Of a DNA stretch of 64,000 nucleotides, positions 46,396 to 57,500 are shown in pieces; position 1 is the first letter of the stretch; every line of letters starts with the position of its first letter. Origin of the DNA: Chrysaora quinquecirrha (lineage: Eukaryota; Cnidaria; Scyphozoa; Semaeostomeae; Pelagiidae); the NCBI GenBank assembly GCA_014526335.1, contig JACTAT010000101.1, positions 124,158 to 188,157 on the forward strand, given 5' to 3'. A program made the position numbers and the translations under genes. The notes beneath the pieces are model-generated. The model was not told where the DNA came from. It saw nothing but the letters and a program-made list of their open reading frames with translations, and ran no database searches.

Positions 46396-47110
46396 TCGCG
46401 GAATCAGTCGCTATATAGACAATGGTCTTACGTAAAGTCAAATTTAAGACTAAATTTCAGAGTACCTATCCTATACACATTTCTTTTTTATAAGAAAATT
46501 CTTTTGGGCCAGTATTGAAACTTTCTTAGATATTTCATGTTTTCAGTACCAAAACTTTCTTGTGACTTTCTTAGCAAAAATTTTGGAATACAGTATTTCT
46601 AAGAATGCACAGTTTAAGGCACTGTATACATTGCACAAATACCAGGTATTTCAAAGAAAATAATCTTTAGACTCGTTTAATAGCAAGATGAACGGCTGAA
46701 CAGAAGAGAAGAGCGAAAATAACACACACAACATTAGGAGTGAAAGTATAAGAACTTTCTTAAGTTTAAAGAATCCAGTATTGAACTTTCTTAAGTTTTT
46801 AAGATGTTGAGCGCTACTTTCTTATAAACCACTTTCTAAGACCGTGTATGTGTTGGACGAGTGATGGTTGCACAGTTTAACGTTATAAACTGGCTACTGT
46901 ACAATAAAGTGCTATTCTGTCGCGGAATCAGCCGAATCAGTCGCTTTATAGACAATGCTTGAACTTAAAATCATGTTTAACCTTAAGAATACATTGTAAA
47001 GTAACTATCCTGCAATGTGTAGGACAATTATCTGTTGCACAGTTTCATGTTAAAATTAGCTACTATGCAAGATTAAGTGCTATTTTGTCGCGAAATCACT
47101 CGCTATGAAT
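46396..47110. repeat. about 150-170-bp tandem repeat, one copy interrupted by a transposon
   Basis: GTCGCGGAATCAG...TTATAGACAATG...GTTGCACAGTTT occurs twice, with a third start at 47085. The first copy contains the element at 46476-46846. Confidence 0.7.
46476..46846. mobile_element. TA-flanked inverted-repeat element, ACTTTCTTA keyword
   Basis: Left CACATTTCTTTTTTATAAG and right CTTATAAACC...GACCGTG, with TA at 46474-46475 and 46847-46848. ACTTTCTTA occurs at least six times inside. Confidence 0.75.
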
Positions 47111-47190
47111 ATGATTATTGAGGTTACAAGGATCAGCGATCACCGCTCGCGTTTGCTTTAAACAAGAGAATGCAAAAAGTTAGACCTCAC

Positions 47191-47376
47191 CTTCAACCAA
47201 AGTGCTTCTTTAGAAACTTTGCAACAGATAGGTAGAAATTGTATTCTTTTTTTAAGATTGCAGTAAAAATTAATTCGTTTAGGCTGAAATTCTGATTCAA
47301 TATATGATGCAAAACAGTCCATGTGACGTTTCTCATGCTTGACTGAACTTGAATTACCAACTGATCTTTGCATTGT
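47191..47376 (-). CDS. candidate internal exon, unknown product
   Basis: 186 nt, phase 0 at both ends, acceptor atcttgatccag and donor GTGAGG. It encodes 62 residues including KHEKRHMDCFASYIESEF and a Lys-rich stretch. The HMDCFASYIESEF part faintly resembles short helical tails of DNA-binding proteins, but I cannot name a family or find joining exons. Confidence 0.35.
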
Positions 47377-47949
47377 CTGGATCAAGATCTTAGGGAGGAA
47401 ATTTGCAGATTTCGATTATCGTTGCTGGATTGATGATGAAACAAAGGGGGTAGAAAACTGAACGAAAATTTATTTCATTCGGTGGCTTATAAGACATAAG
47501 ATCCCTTCAAGTGTACTTAAACCCCAATTTTAATTACTCTGGTAGCGAAATCAAAACAAAAAAAAATGTCGGCTGAATAGCAGGTGGAAGAAACTGAGTC
47601 TGATAAATCCCGATTCATTCTTACTCTCCATTGCTTTCCGTGCCCTGTTTTCCCTTGGGTATTTACACTTTCCGTGCCACTGCAACCTAATGTTTGAAAG
47701 TTCTCTCGGGCCCTCACAAACTTCAGATGCCTAACGTAACCCTCAATCGCTTCCCCGCGCGCAGTTTTTCTCGGCCCCTTGTACCCTTAAATTTTCTGTG
47801 CCCTCGTGGCTCGTGCTCCGTGGGCCTGCCATCCTTGAATGTTATCACTGGGTTGTAACTTTTAGAAAGAAAATATACTCATGCTAAGGAGCATTGTCGA
47901 AAGATTTGCGAACCGAGCCTGATAAAGAGGAGAACATTTATGAACGAAA

Positions 47950-48150
47950 TTGCAAGAAGGAGCGGAAACATTTTGGACACACTTAAAAGCTTTTTTCGTC
48001 TGGTACTCCTCAGAGTATAAACTTTAGAAACAGACCGAAACACTTGATAAGGGCGGTATTTATACCCAGATGCGGATTAAAATGCACCTATCGGAAAGTG
48101 AAGCTAAATTGGCATTGTGTTTTAAACAGCAATTAGCTTACGGGATACAG
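47950..48150 (-). promoter_or_regulatory. dispersed TATA-leader-ATG module, copy B
   Basis: Minus strand GGGTATAAAT (48058-48064), about 87-base leader with CAGACGAAAAAAGCTTTTAAG, ATG at 47969-47971 and a hydrophobic 30-residue frame MFPLLLAISFINVLLFI. Homologous to copy A at 24880-25110. Confidence 0.5.
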
Positions 48151-48319
48151 CAGGAAGATCAATCGAATTAATTGAAGAGTCATACTGAGAAAACGTAATC
48201 TTTCTGTCTACACAGAACCGGCCTTTTGGTTTTGATGTTCACAGGTTCCAACACCCATAAGTGAAACAAAGATCTTGCTTTGTCTATGATTTTAAAACAA
48301 TTTTGATTCCTCCTTTTCA

Positions 48320-48480
48320 ATTGTTTCGGTCTGGTTCTGATGTTAATTAATATTCTGAGGAGTGTCAGACAAAAAAAGCTTTTAAGTACGTCCAAAAATG
48401 TTTCTGCTATTTCTAGTTTCAATTTACAACTTTTCAAAAAAGAACCCCTTTTTTTGAAAAATCTATGCCCCAGAAGACTA
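48320..48480 (+). promoter_or_regulatory. dispersed leader-ATG module, copy C (opposite strand)
   Basis: Plus strand TTCGGTCTGGTTCTGATG, CTGAGGAGTGTCAGAC, AAAAGCTTTTAAGTACGTCC then ATGTTTCTGCTATTTCTAG, encoding MFLLFLVSIYN. It faces away from copy B, about 190 bases apart. No TATA box is kept. Confidence 0.45.
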
Positions 48481-48610
48481 AATTTTGCCTCTTTCTCGGA
48501 GAAACTATGGACAAGCATGAGGTCATATATTGTTTCAGAGTGCACTAACCGGGCCAAGGGTAGAATCAGTTAAGAGAGAAGGATAGCAAGAGCCTCAACA
48601 AGAATCTTAC

Positions 48611-48680
48611 CTGCCGTCGGTGTCAATTTAAGCATCGCCAAAATCTTTGTATTTGCACCCCGTTGGGTTACTAAACTCAT
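48611..48680 (-). CDS. candidate first coding exon, unknown product
   Basis: ATG at 48680 opens 23 codons (MSLVTQRGANTKILAMLKLT...) up to a consensus donor CAG/GTAAGA at 48610. The phase does not match the exon at 47376. Weak. Confidence 0.25.
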
Positions 48681-49520
48681 GACGTCCGAAAATTGTGACA
48701 AAAATTTACTTCAGTAATCTATCTAACTCACGCAAAGGTTAAAGAAAAACAAAAGGGTTCAGTGCAATCAGTGCCATTCTCTACATATGATTAGTGCCAT
48801 AGGGAATCAATTACTATAATAGCAACAAAGATTTTGCTTGAAGATCAAATCAAGATTAAGCAAAATGTCAAAAATCTCCATTTATGTTAAATGTCCCACT
48901 AAAAAGCCTGTTTAATCAAAGTTGTTGGTTTAAGAAACTTAAATTATGTAAAATTTGCTTATTGAAGGAAGTTAAGTTTGCAATATAATCATGTATTTTC
49001 TGAGTTCTGCTCTGGTAATTTTAAAAAGTCATGCAACTTCACGAAATGAGTGTAAAGATTGGAAGACATACGGATTGAAAATAACCCAAAAATTTTCATT
49101 CCGAAAACTTTTGGCTAAACTCTTAATGCTTTCTAATACCAGATAAGACGATGTTCTTTGTTAACTCATATTTCTCTTAAGCCATTTCTCTTCTAGGCTA
49201 AGTGCTCCACGGGACCTTCATGAAAAAACATTACCTACTTATTTTTAAATCGCTGCGACAAACAGGCGGTCATGGCCAAAATCCCTGCTCATGTTTTTTG
49301 AACTTTCTAGAGTGATAAGGGACAGCTTGCAGGTTCACAGGCTCGCAGGTTTTTATCGAAACATCTTCGCATTTCCGATTTATATCATCGTACAACTTAC
49401 GGAATGAAGTAAAGTTCCTCGGCTAGGTTTCATGGCAAGAGGTTTGCAGTTAAAAATCCGCACACATATTAACACTGGCTGTTTAAACTCTTATGTTATG
49501 ATTTGTGTACCATAATCAGA

Positions 49521-49795
49521 GGTGGAGTGGTGGTGCAGACTGCCGAGTTGTCAAGGCTTTCGGCTCGTGATCGTGTGGTTGCGGGTTCGAATCCACCAGC
49601 CTATAGTCAAGTTAGCTGTCCACCCTTCCGAGGTTGGTAAATGAGTACCCAGGGTATTCGTTCTAGAATATCAGTCTGGGGGGCACAAGCTGCAGGTCCA
49701 CATGAGCTGCATAGCTGCCAGAACCCCTGACCTGCTTTAACAAATAAATATTGCGTGCTTGCCGGAGTCTCTTAAAAGAGGCACTTAAACAAAAA
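49521..49795 (+). repeat. SINE A, tRNA-derived
   Basis: A-box-like TGGTGCAGACTGCCG, then a perfect B box GGTTCGAATCC at 49584-49594, about the spacing of a tRNA. A body with AATGAGTACCC and a closing A-rich tail (AAACAAAAACAAGG) follow. Only one copy is in the window. Confidence 0.75.
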
Positions 49796-50698
49796 CAAGG
49801 AAAAAAAGTGCCAAAATTATGCAGCTTAGCAGGCCCTACTTCTCAATGTTCTGAATTCAATATTTTTTAGTCCATGAATGAGGTTAACCCAAGAACTACA
49901 ATCTTGGACAAAATATATTGGAACGGCCTGAATAGTTTTGCTATTATCTATTGATGATTATAAGGGAATAAGATATATCCTTTATATATTATGGTTACCA
50001 GTGGTTACCCTTGCTAAATCCATATGAAAAGCATATAGAATTATGGTTACCTGTATGGTTACCCGATGGTTACCCGTACTCTCAACTCTATGCTATGTTT
50101 GCAGTAAGAAATTCCTTTTGTCGAACATAACAGCTTCATGATATTAAGGGTGTGGCTTTAGGGCGTGTCAGTTTTCAATTTTCACTGAGTTTATATGGCC
50201 CTTGATCAAGAAAGGTTTAAATGAAAAATCAATATTTTGCAACATCATTTTGAAAATTCAAACGTACTTTCAAAAATATTTTATACAATCTTGGACAAAA
50301 TAGATTGGAACGGCCTAAATAGTATTGCTACTATCTATTGATTCCCCCTTCTCCCCCGTTACAATGTTGTTTCGTACAAAAAATGTCTTGCTCTACTACC
50401 AACATTGTTTTTGGGGTAAAAGGGGCAAGAATTGGAGTTATGGAAGTAGAAAATCAATGGAATAGGCCATATTCCTTGGAGAAAATGCCAAATATTTAAT
50501 TGTTCCAAATATTTTTCCAAGATTGTAGTTGCAGTTTCCTTAATTAAGAACCCCTTTTGATATTGAGCTATAATAATTCTCATCGATTGAGCAGTAAACA
50601 TAGCTATAATTTAAGGCTGTAAGTTCTTAATAGATGAAGGTATTTTTTGCGGATTGTTTCAAAAAATCATGGCAATTTACGAAAATTTAACTAAAATA

Positions 50699-51461
50699 CA
50701 GTTGACATCCGCTATCTCGACGGCCCGCTATCTAGAACATTCGCTATCTCGAACGATTTTCCATTTCCCCTCATTTTGGTATAAGGGTTTATATAGAAAA
50801 TTCATCCGCTATCTCGAATCTTGTTATCTCGAACATTCGCTGTCTCGAACCTTTTCCGGTTTCCCATGGACGAAAAAATTGCTCTTTATCTCGAACTTTC
50901 TGCTGAACTGGATTTGGATAAAGAGACATATGCTGAAAATATGCTTATAAATTCGTCTAGAGGGATGGCAGCAGCAAAGTGATATGCTGCCATTGGTTAC
51001 ATTAGATGAAGCTCAGAAACCACGATAGATTGCCAGTATCAGCGTCTTACCATGCTGTTATTGTCATTTGAAAAAACAGTTTGATCGATGATGATTTGTT
51101 GACAGAGAAATCGGTACAAGAGCTTGACAGGAAATTCCTGGCAGAACATAGCTCTTCTCGTTCATAACTGTTTTGCCCACCCACTGGTTATGCCTGTAAT
51201 CTCTACCTGTTTTGGCGAACGGAGATGTGCTGCGTCACCATCATCTAAAGTTCAAGCATAAAGTAGATGACCCTAGGCTTCTATTTTGGAAATAACTGAC
51301 TTGTTTGGTGAAATTTGGGATCAGACCTTGCATGTTAATCAGGGTTTTTTTCCTCACTTAAAACTACATTTTTTTATAGAGAGAGTCCGTTATTTCAAAC
51401 ATTTGATATCTCGAACAAATTCCAGTTTCCCTTGGGGGTTGGAGATAGCAGATGTCAACTG
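50699..51461. mobile_element. pogo-like element, CGCTATCTCGAAC keyword (copy 2)
   Basis: Same termini as 36069-36653, TA at 50697-50698 and 51462-51463. It is about 180 bp longer than copy 1. Non-coding. Ends 80 bases from the stop of the PAN-EGF-laminin-G gene. Confidence 0.85.
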
Positions 51462-51541
51462 TACAGCTGTTGGAAAAATGAAAAAATCAATGTTGTAACT
51501 AAAGAAATTTTCTTTAAATAAAAATCTTTGCAATGTCTTTT

Positions 51542-54500
51542 TCATGCTTTATCCATTGCTTTACCATGATTGTAAACTTCTTTGATATCCGATTGATTAA
51601 GTGCTGATAACCAGACTCCGAAATCATCGAGGAAAACACCGCTTGTTGGCCCACTGGTGCTTGAAAATCCAAGCATAAAGCATGAATTATCTGTCAAGTT
51701 GGAATTTTGCTCCAAAGAACTTCCACCACATTTATCAAGGATCCCATTTACATAACCGCATATTCCAACATTATTGTGAAATGTAATTGCGAAATGTGTC
51801 CACTGCAAAGCATTGACATTTTGAGCAAACGTCAACTGCCATTTTTTTGTCCCACTTGCAATTACATATTTATACCTATCTCTTCTGTTTTGTTGAGCAA
51901 GAAAGATGACACCTGTATTTGGGCCAACATTTGTGTTCGCAAAAATCATGCTTGCTTTGTTTTTATCTAGTTCTTCTTTTGTAAACTTCAGCCATATGCT
52001 ATGTGTGACTCCAGCTTCACATTCTTTTAGATTGCTGCAGTAATAAGACAAACACTTTGTGTATTTAGTTAATGATATGAGAAATAGATCTACTGTTCGA
52101 TAAAAGATATCAAGGAAATTCAATTGTTTCAATGGAAATCCCTTGCAAATTCTTTTGCAGCAAGGGACATCTGTATGCATTATGGAGGAGTGCACTAATC
52201 CACCACAGTAGTGCAAAATTACCACCACAACCAGCATGGTAACCCACCACAGTAGTGCAAAACCACCACAACAAGCATGGTAACACGCCACAGTAGTGCA
52301 AAACCATCACAACAAGCATGGTAACGCACCACAATAGAGCAAAACCACCAAAACAAGCATGGTAACACGCCACAGTAGTGCAAAACCACCACAACAAGCA
52401 TTGTAAGGCACCACAGTAGTGCAAAATTACTACCACAACAAGCATGGTAACCCACCATAGTAGTGCAAAACCACCACAACAAGCATGGTAACGCACCATA
52501 GTAGTGCAAAAATTACCACCACAACAAACATGGTAGCACACCACAGTAGTGCAAAACCACCACAACAAACATAATAACCCACGACAGTAGTGCAAAATTA
52601 CCACCACAACAAGCATGGTAACGCACCATAGTAGTGCAAAACCACCACAACAAGCATGGTAACCCACCATAGTAGTGCAAAATTACCACCACAACAAGCA
52701 TGGTAGCACACCACAGTAGTGCAAAACCACCACAACAAACATAATAACCCACTACAGTAGTGCAAAATTACCACCACAACAAGCATGGTAACGCATCATA
52801 GTAGTGCAAAACCACCACAACAAGCATGGTAACCCACCATAGTAGTGCAAAATTATCACCACAACAAACATGGTAGCACACCACAGTAGTGCAAAACCAC
52901 CACAACAAACATAATAACCCACTACAGTAGTGCAAAATTACCACCACAACAAGCATGGTAACGCATCATAGTAGTGCAAAACCACCACAACAAGCATGGT
53001 AACCCACCATAGTAGTGCAAAATTATCACCACAACAAGCATGGTAGCACACCACAGTAGTGCAAAACCACCACAACAAACATAATAACCCACTACAGTAG
53101 TGCAAAATTACCACCACAACAAGCATGGTAACGCATCATAATAGTGCAAAACCACCACAACAAGCATGGTAACCCACCATAGTAGTGCAAAATTATCACC
53201 ACAACAAACATGGTAGCACACCACAGTAGTGCAAAACCACCACAACAAACATAATAACCCACGACAGTAGTGCAAAATTACCACCACAACAAGCATGGTA
53301 ACGCACCATAGTAGTGCAAAACCACCACAACAAGCATGGTAACCCACCATAGTAGTGCAAAATTACCACCACAACAAGCATGGTAACGCACCACAGTAGT
53401 GCAAAACCACCACAACAAACATAATAACCCACGACAGTAGTGCAAAATTACCACCACAACAAGCATGGTAACGCACCATAGTAGTGCAAAACCACCACAA
53501 CAAGCATGGTAACGCACCACAGTAGCGCAAAAATTACCACCACAACAAGCATGGTAACGCACCACAGTATTGCAAAAATTGCCACCACAACAAGCATGGT
53601 AGCACACCACAGTAGTGCAAAACCACCACAACAAGCATGGTAACGCACCACAGTAGTGCAAAAATTACCACCACAACAAGCATGGTAACGCACCACAGTA
53701 TTGCAAAATTACCACCACAACAAGCATGGTAGCACACCACAGTAGTGCAAAACCACCACAACAAGCATGGTAACGCACCACAGTAGTGCAAAAATTACCA
53801 CCACAACAAGCATGGTAATGCACCACAGTATTGCAAAAATTACCACCACAACCAGCATGGTAGCACACCACAGTAGTGCAAAACCACCACAACAAGCATG
53901 GTAACGCACCACAGTAGTGCAAAAATTACCACCACAACAAGCATGGTAGCACACCACAGTAGTGCAAAACCACCACAACAAGCATGGTAACGCACCCCAG
54001 TAGTGCAAAAATTACCACCACAACAAGCATGGTAACGCACCACAGTAGTGCAAAATTGCCACCACAACAAGTATAGTAACCCACCACAGTAGTGCAAAAT
54101 TACCACCACAACAAGTATAGTAACCCACGACAGTAGTGCAAAATTACCACCACGACAAGCATGGTAACCCACCACAGTAGTGCAAAATTACCACCACAAC
54201 AAGTATAATAACTCACCACAGTAGCGATTATTCGTTCCCAAGCGTGGTCATGCAAAATTTGAGATTCTTAATTTATGTGATAAAAGTAAACAAATTCAAA
54301 ACTCACTTTAATCCTTGTACGTTGCTACATATTTGCAGACAACCTCCTGTAGTTGCTGACTTACAATATGCAACTGGACTCTGACGTCCTGGCACTCGCA
54401 GTATTTTATTACCAATATTACCATTCAATAGTTGCAAATAATAATTATCTGTGCTCTCTCCCTTAGACATTGGATAAATGTTATTTCCAATGGAATTGTC

Positions 54501-57500
54501 AAAAGCAAAGGAATGTTTTGCAGCTTGAACTCCTCCTGCCAAAAGATAAACAAGTCCAATGAAACCTTTCGATAAGAATCAGATAACTTTTGCCGAGGCT
54601 CGATGTTCTTATGTTTTAAAATAATTTGAGGCTCGAGTGTTCTTAATGATGTTCTTACTTCAATATTGATATTAAATACAACTACACAGAATATAAAATG
54701 CTTCTGCAAACATTAAATAACCGATTTGCAGTGGTTTTTCATTTTCATATCAGCTAAGGGACCGGTCATTAATTATCTACTAGGGGGGGCCGGAGTGATT
54801 TGGTATGGGCCATGAAATTTATTCCAGCCTTGAAGATGGGCTACGAAATTTTTGTCTTCCAATTGAAAGGGCCATGAAATATTCTTAAAAGATTTACAAA
54901 ACTGTTTGCTGAAATCCTCAAATCTTCAAATTGAAAAAGTCCTCAAATAACACACAATTAAGAATCCCAACTCACTTTCATCCACTTTATCTTTATGTTC
55001 TTTATACAACAGTGCGATGGTACATTATTTTGTGCTGGGGGGCTCATGACACTATTGCGTACTGTCCTAACCCCCGAAACGCAGTCATGAGTGGATAGCT
55101 GATGATTCGCACTACTCTTCACCATGCCGCAGTTTTATGCTCAACTTCGTCACCATTATATTCTATCCTTTCTACTTCCGTTTCCATCATTTACATTATG
55201 TGCGGTCTCGGATGGGGTGTGGTGCCTCCTCCTGGCTGGATCACCAGTGCTGCGTGCCGTGCGACTACTGGTATATTTCTTATTTTTACATTATTTTTTT
55301 ATATATATACTTGAAAGTTGTTCAAGTTTTTTTTTTATTATTCGACACAATATCCTAAGATACATGGTCTTCAATTAATTAAACAACACAACAGAACAAA
55401 ATTTTAAAGCTAATGCCGCTGCAAGTTAGGCAGGGCCATGAAGTTTTTTCCATTTTATCAGAGGGGTTCCGAAAATTGTTCTTGGTGTTTTAGAGGGGTC
55501 AGCAAATTTTTTGATAAAATTTGCCAAATCACTCCGGCCCCCCCTAGTAGATAATTAATGACCGGTCCCTAAAAATCTATAAATTTTATTTAATAATTCC
55601 ATAGCTCTGTTTTGTTATTGAGATGAAATTTCTAAAAACAGATTTATTAGTTTATTTTATTTCCTATAAGGCTGGACATGTTCTTACGATTTTCTTATTT
55701 TGGCAAATCGAGCCTAGATGACATGTCTTTAAGTATTCCGTACGATATAAGGCAACATCGAGGGTTTTATTGTTTGTTTATTTTTGCGCGAACAGAAAAT
55801 ACCTGCAGAAACACTGTCGCGTTGCATTGATTTAGTTGAACTTTAAGTTGAAGTGCCTTGTGACCGCAATATCTCTCTACTAGTGCATCGAAGGAGGTTG
55901 ATAGCAAAAGGCAAATATGTATTCTCCTGACTTAGAGCTTTCGGGTGATATATATTGAGTTCGATTTTACTAAACTTCAACTAAATCAGGACGTCTGTAA
56001 TTGATCATATTTAGGCAGTCACCAGGCAAAAAGGTGCTTTGATGACGTCATCGAAAAGTCAAACTTACGTTAAAATTTTACAGGGCCCATCTCGAATTTG
56101 GAATCAGCGCTACCGATTTACCCAGAATGTGTAGTAAAATTCAAAGTTAGGTTGAAAGTCAGATTGTTATGGAAAATTCCCTGCCTGTCGCAGCTGCTTT
56201 TTCAAAGCATATAGCCACCAAAGGATTTCTCAGGACAGAGAATTTTCATGTTTGTTTCGTCGCCAGAACAGGCGAAAATCTTACCTGTAACCCCGGCTTT
56301 GCATTTAATAATTTTTTCTCATTTTTATACACGATATCCTTTCAGCTGATTCATAAAAAGATTAAGTCTAGTTTCATTACTTTAGCTACATAGGTTTCAA
56401 TACATAGTTTCATTAACAACAAATACAAAATAGTTGTAAAATGCTGGGTTGATTTTCTTTGCTTGCTAATCTTTCGGGCCTTGGTTGAATTTCAACTCAT
56501 CAAATTGATTCCAGTTGTTTTTAATTGGCGCATGCAGGGCCGTCGCTTGGACTCAACGACCGGGGGGGTGTAGCTCGGCATTTTGCCGACAAAATGGGCG
56601 TGGCCTTTTAGAGATGGGTGTGGCTTGGCTGTTGCTCTTTCCTTGACGAATTTCTTTTTGTTTCCCATGCTTTGCACACAACCGTCAGGCCAGGAATATT
56701 ATGCTTGAATCATAGAACATCATATAGAAATGGGGCACCCACATGCAAGAGGGGTCCGGGGGCATACTCCCCCGGAAAAATTTTGGAATTTGAACTCTAA
56801 AATGCCGTGAAACACAACCTTTTCAGCTGTTGAACAACAACATTAGAATCATTTGCCAGTTTGATTCTTGTATACACTGTATAAGTTGATCCCGTTCTTC
56901 TCAAATTTGCCGACAGAAGACTTGCCCGGGGGGGTGTCACACCCCCCACACCCCCCATAGCGACGGCCCTGGGCGCATGGTTTGAAGCTCCCTGATATTT
57001 TTACTGGGGTTTAATTAAAGACCCTTAGAGCTGAATAGGAGGATCTTTTTTGGTATGTTCTAGAAGAATATATCTTGGGAACTGGAGATTTCTGCAGAGT
57101 CCCGTAATGTACCTGGAGTATTGGGATCTTTGTTAGAATTAACTCCAGGGATTTTATGGACAAAGTTTGTACATGATCTTATATGCCATAGTTGCAAGAT
57201 CAAACGCTAAAGGCTGGTCGACAGGTATAGGAATATATTTTGCCATTAATATGTTATCCTATAGACGTTGCATTATATCATAGCTCTTTACCTTTAATAT
57301 ATAGCTTATAAAAGTGCAAAAATGGTAATAAAAATGCACTTACTTGCAAGATTTTCACAGTGTTGTCCCCAAGAATGAAATGTTGCATTTATTATGCACT
57401 GGCAAGAGTGCGAGTCATTAGCATAACTTGGAGTGCATATTGCATCATTTTGACACAATTTCTTCTCGCAAGGTGGTGACTAAAAGAAAAGATAAAAATC

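Noticed and set aside
49530..49600. Functional tRNA gene
   Set aside because: Has a B box, but the cloverleaf arms are poor and it continues into a SINE body with an A-rich tail.
52110..54175. Many overlapping minus-strand frames rich in CLLWW and LVVVV
   Set aside because: Translation of the intronic minisatellite; several frames are open at once and the array sits between two well-supported exons.
52195..54230. CRISPR-like regular array
   Set aside because: No unique spacers: neighbouring units are near copies along their whole length, and the context is a eukaryotic intron.
55102..55378. Hydrophobic plus-strand frames suggesting a membrane protein
   Set aside because: Lie wholly inside a PIF/Harbinger-like element, three frames overlap, and no splice or start context is convincing.
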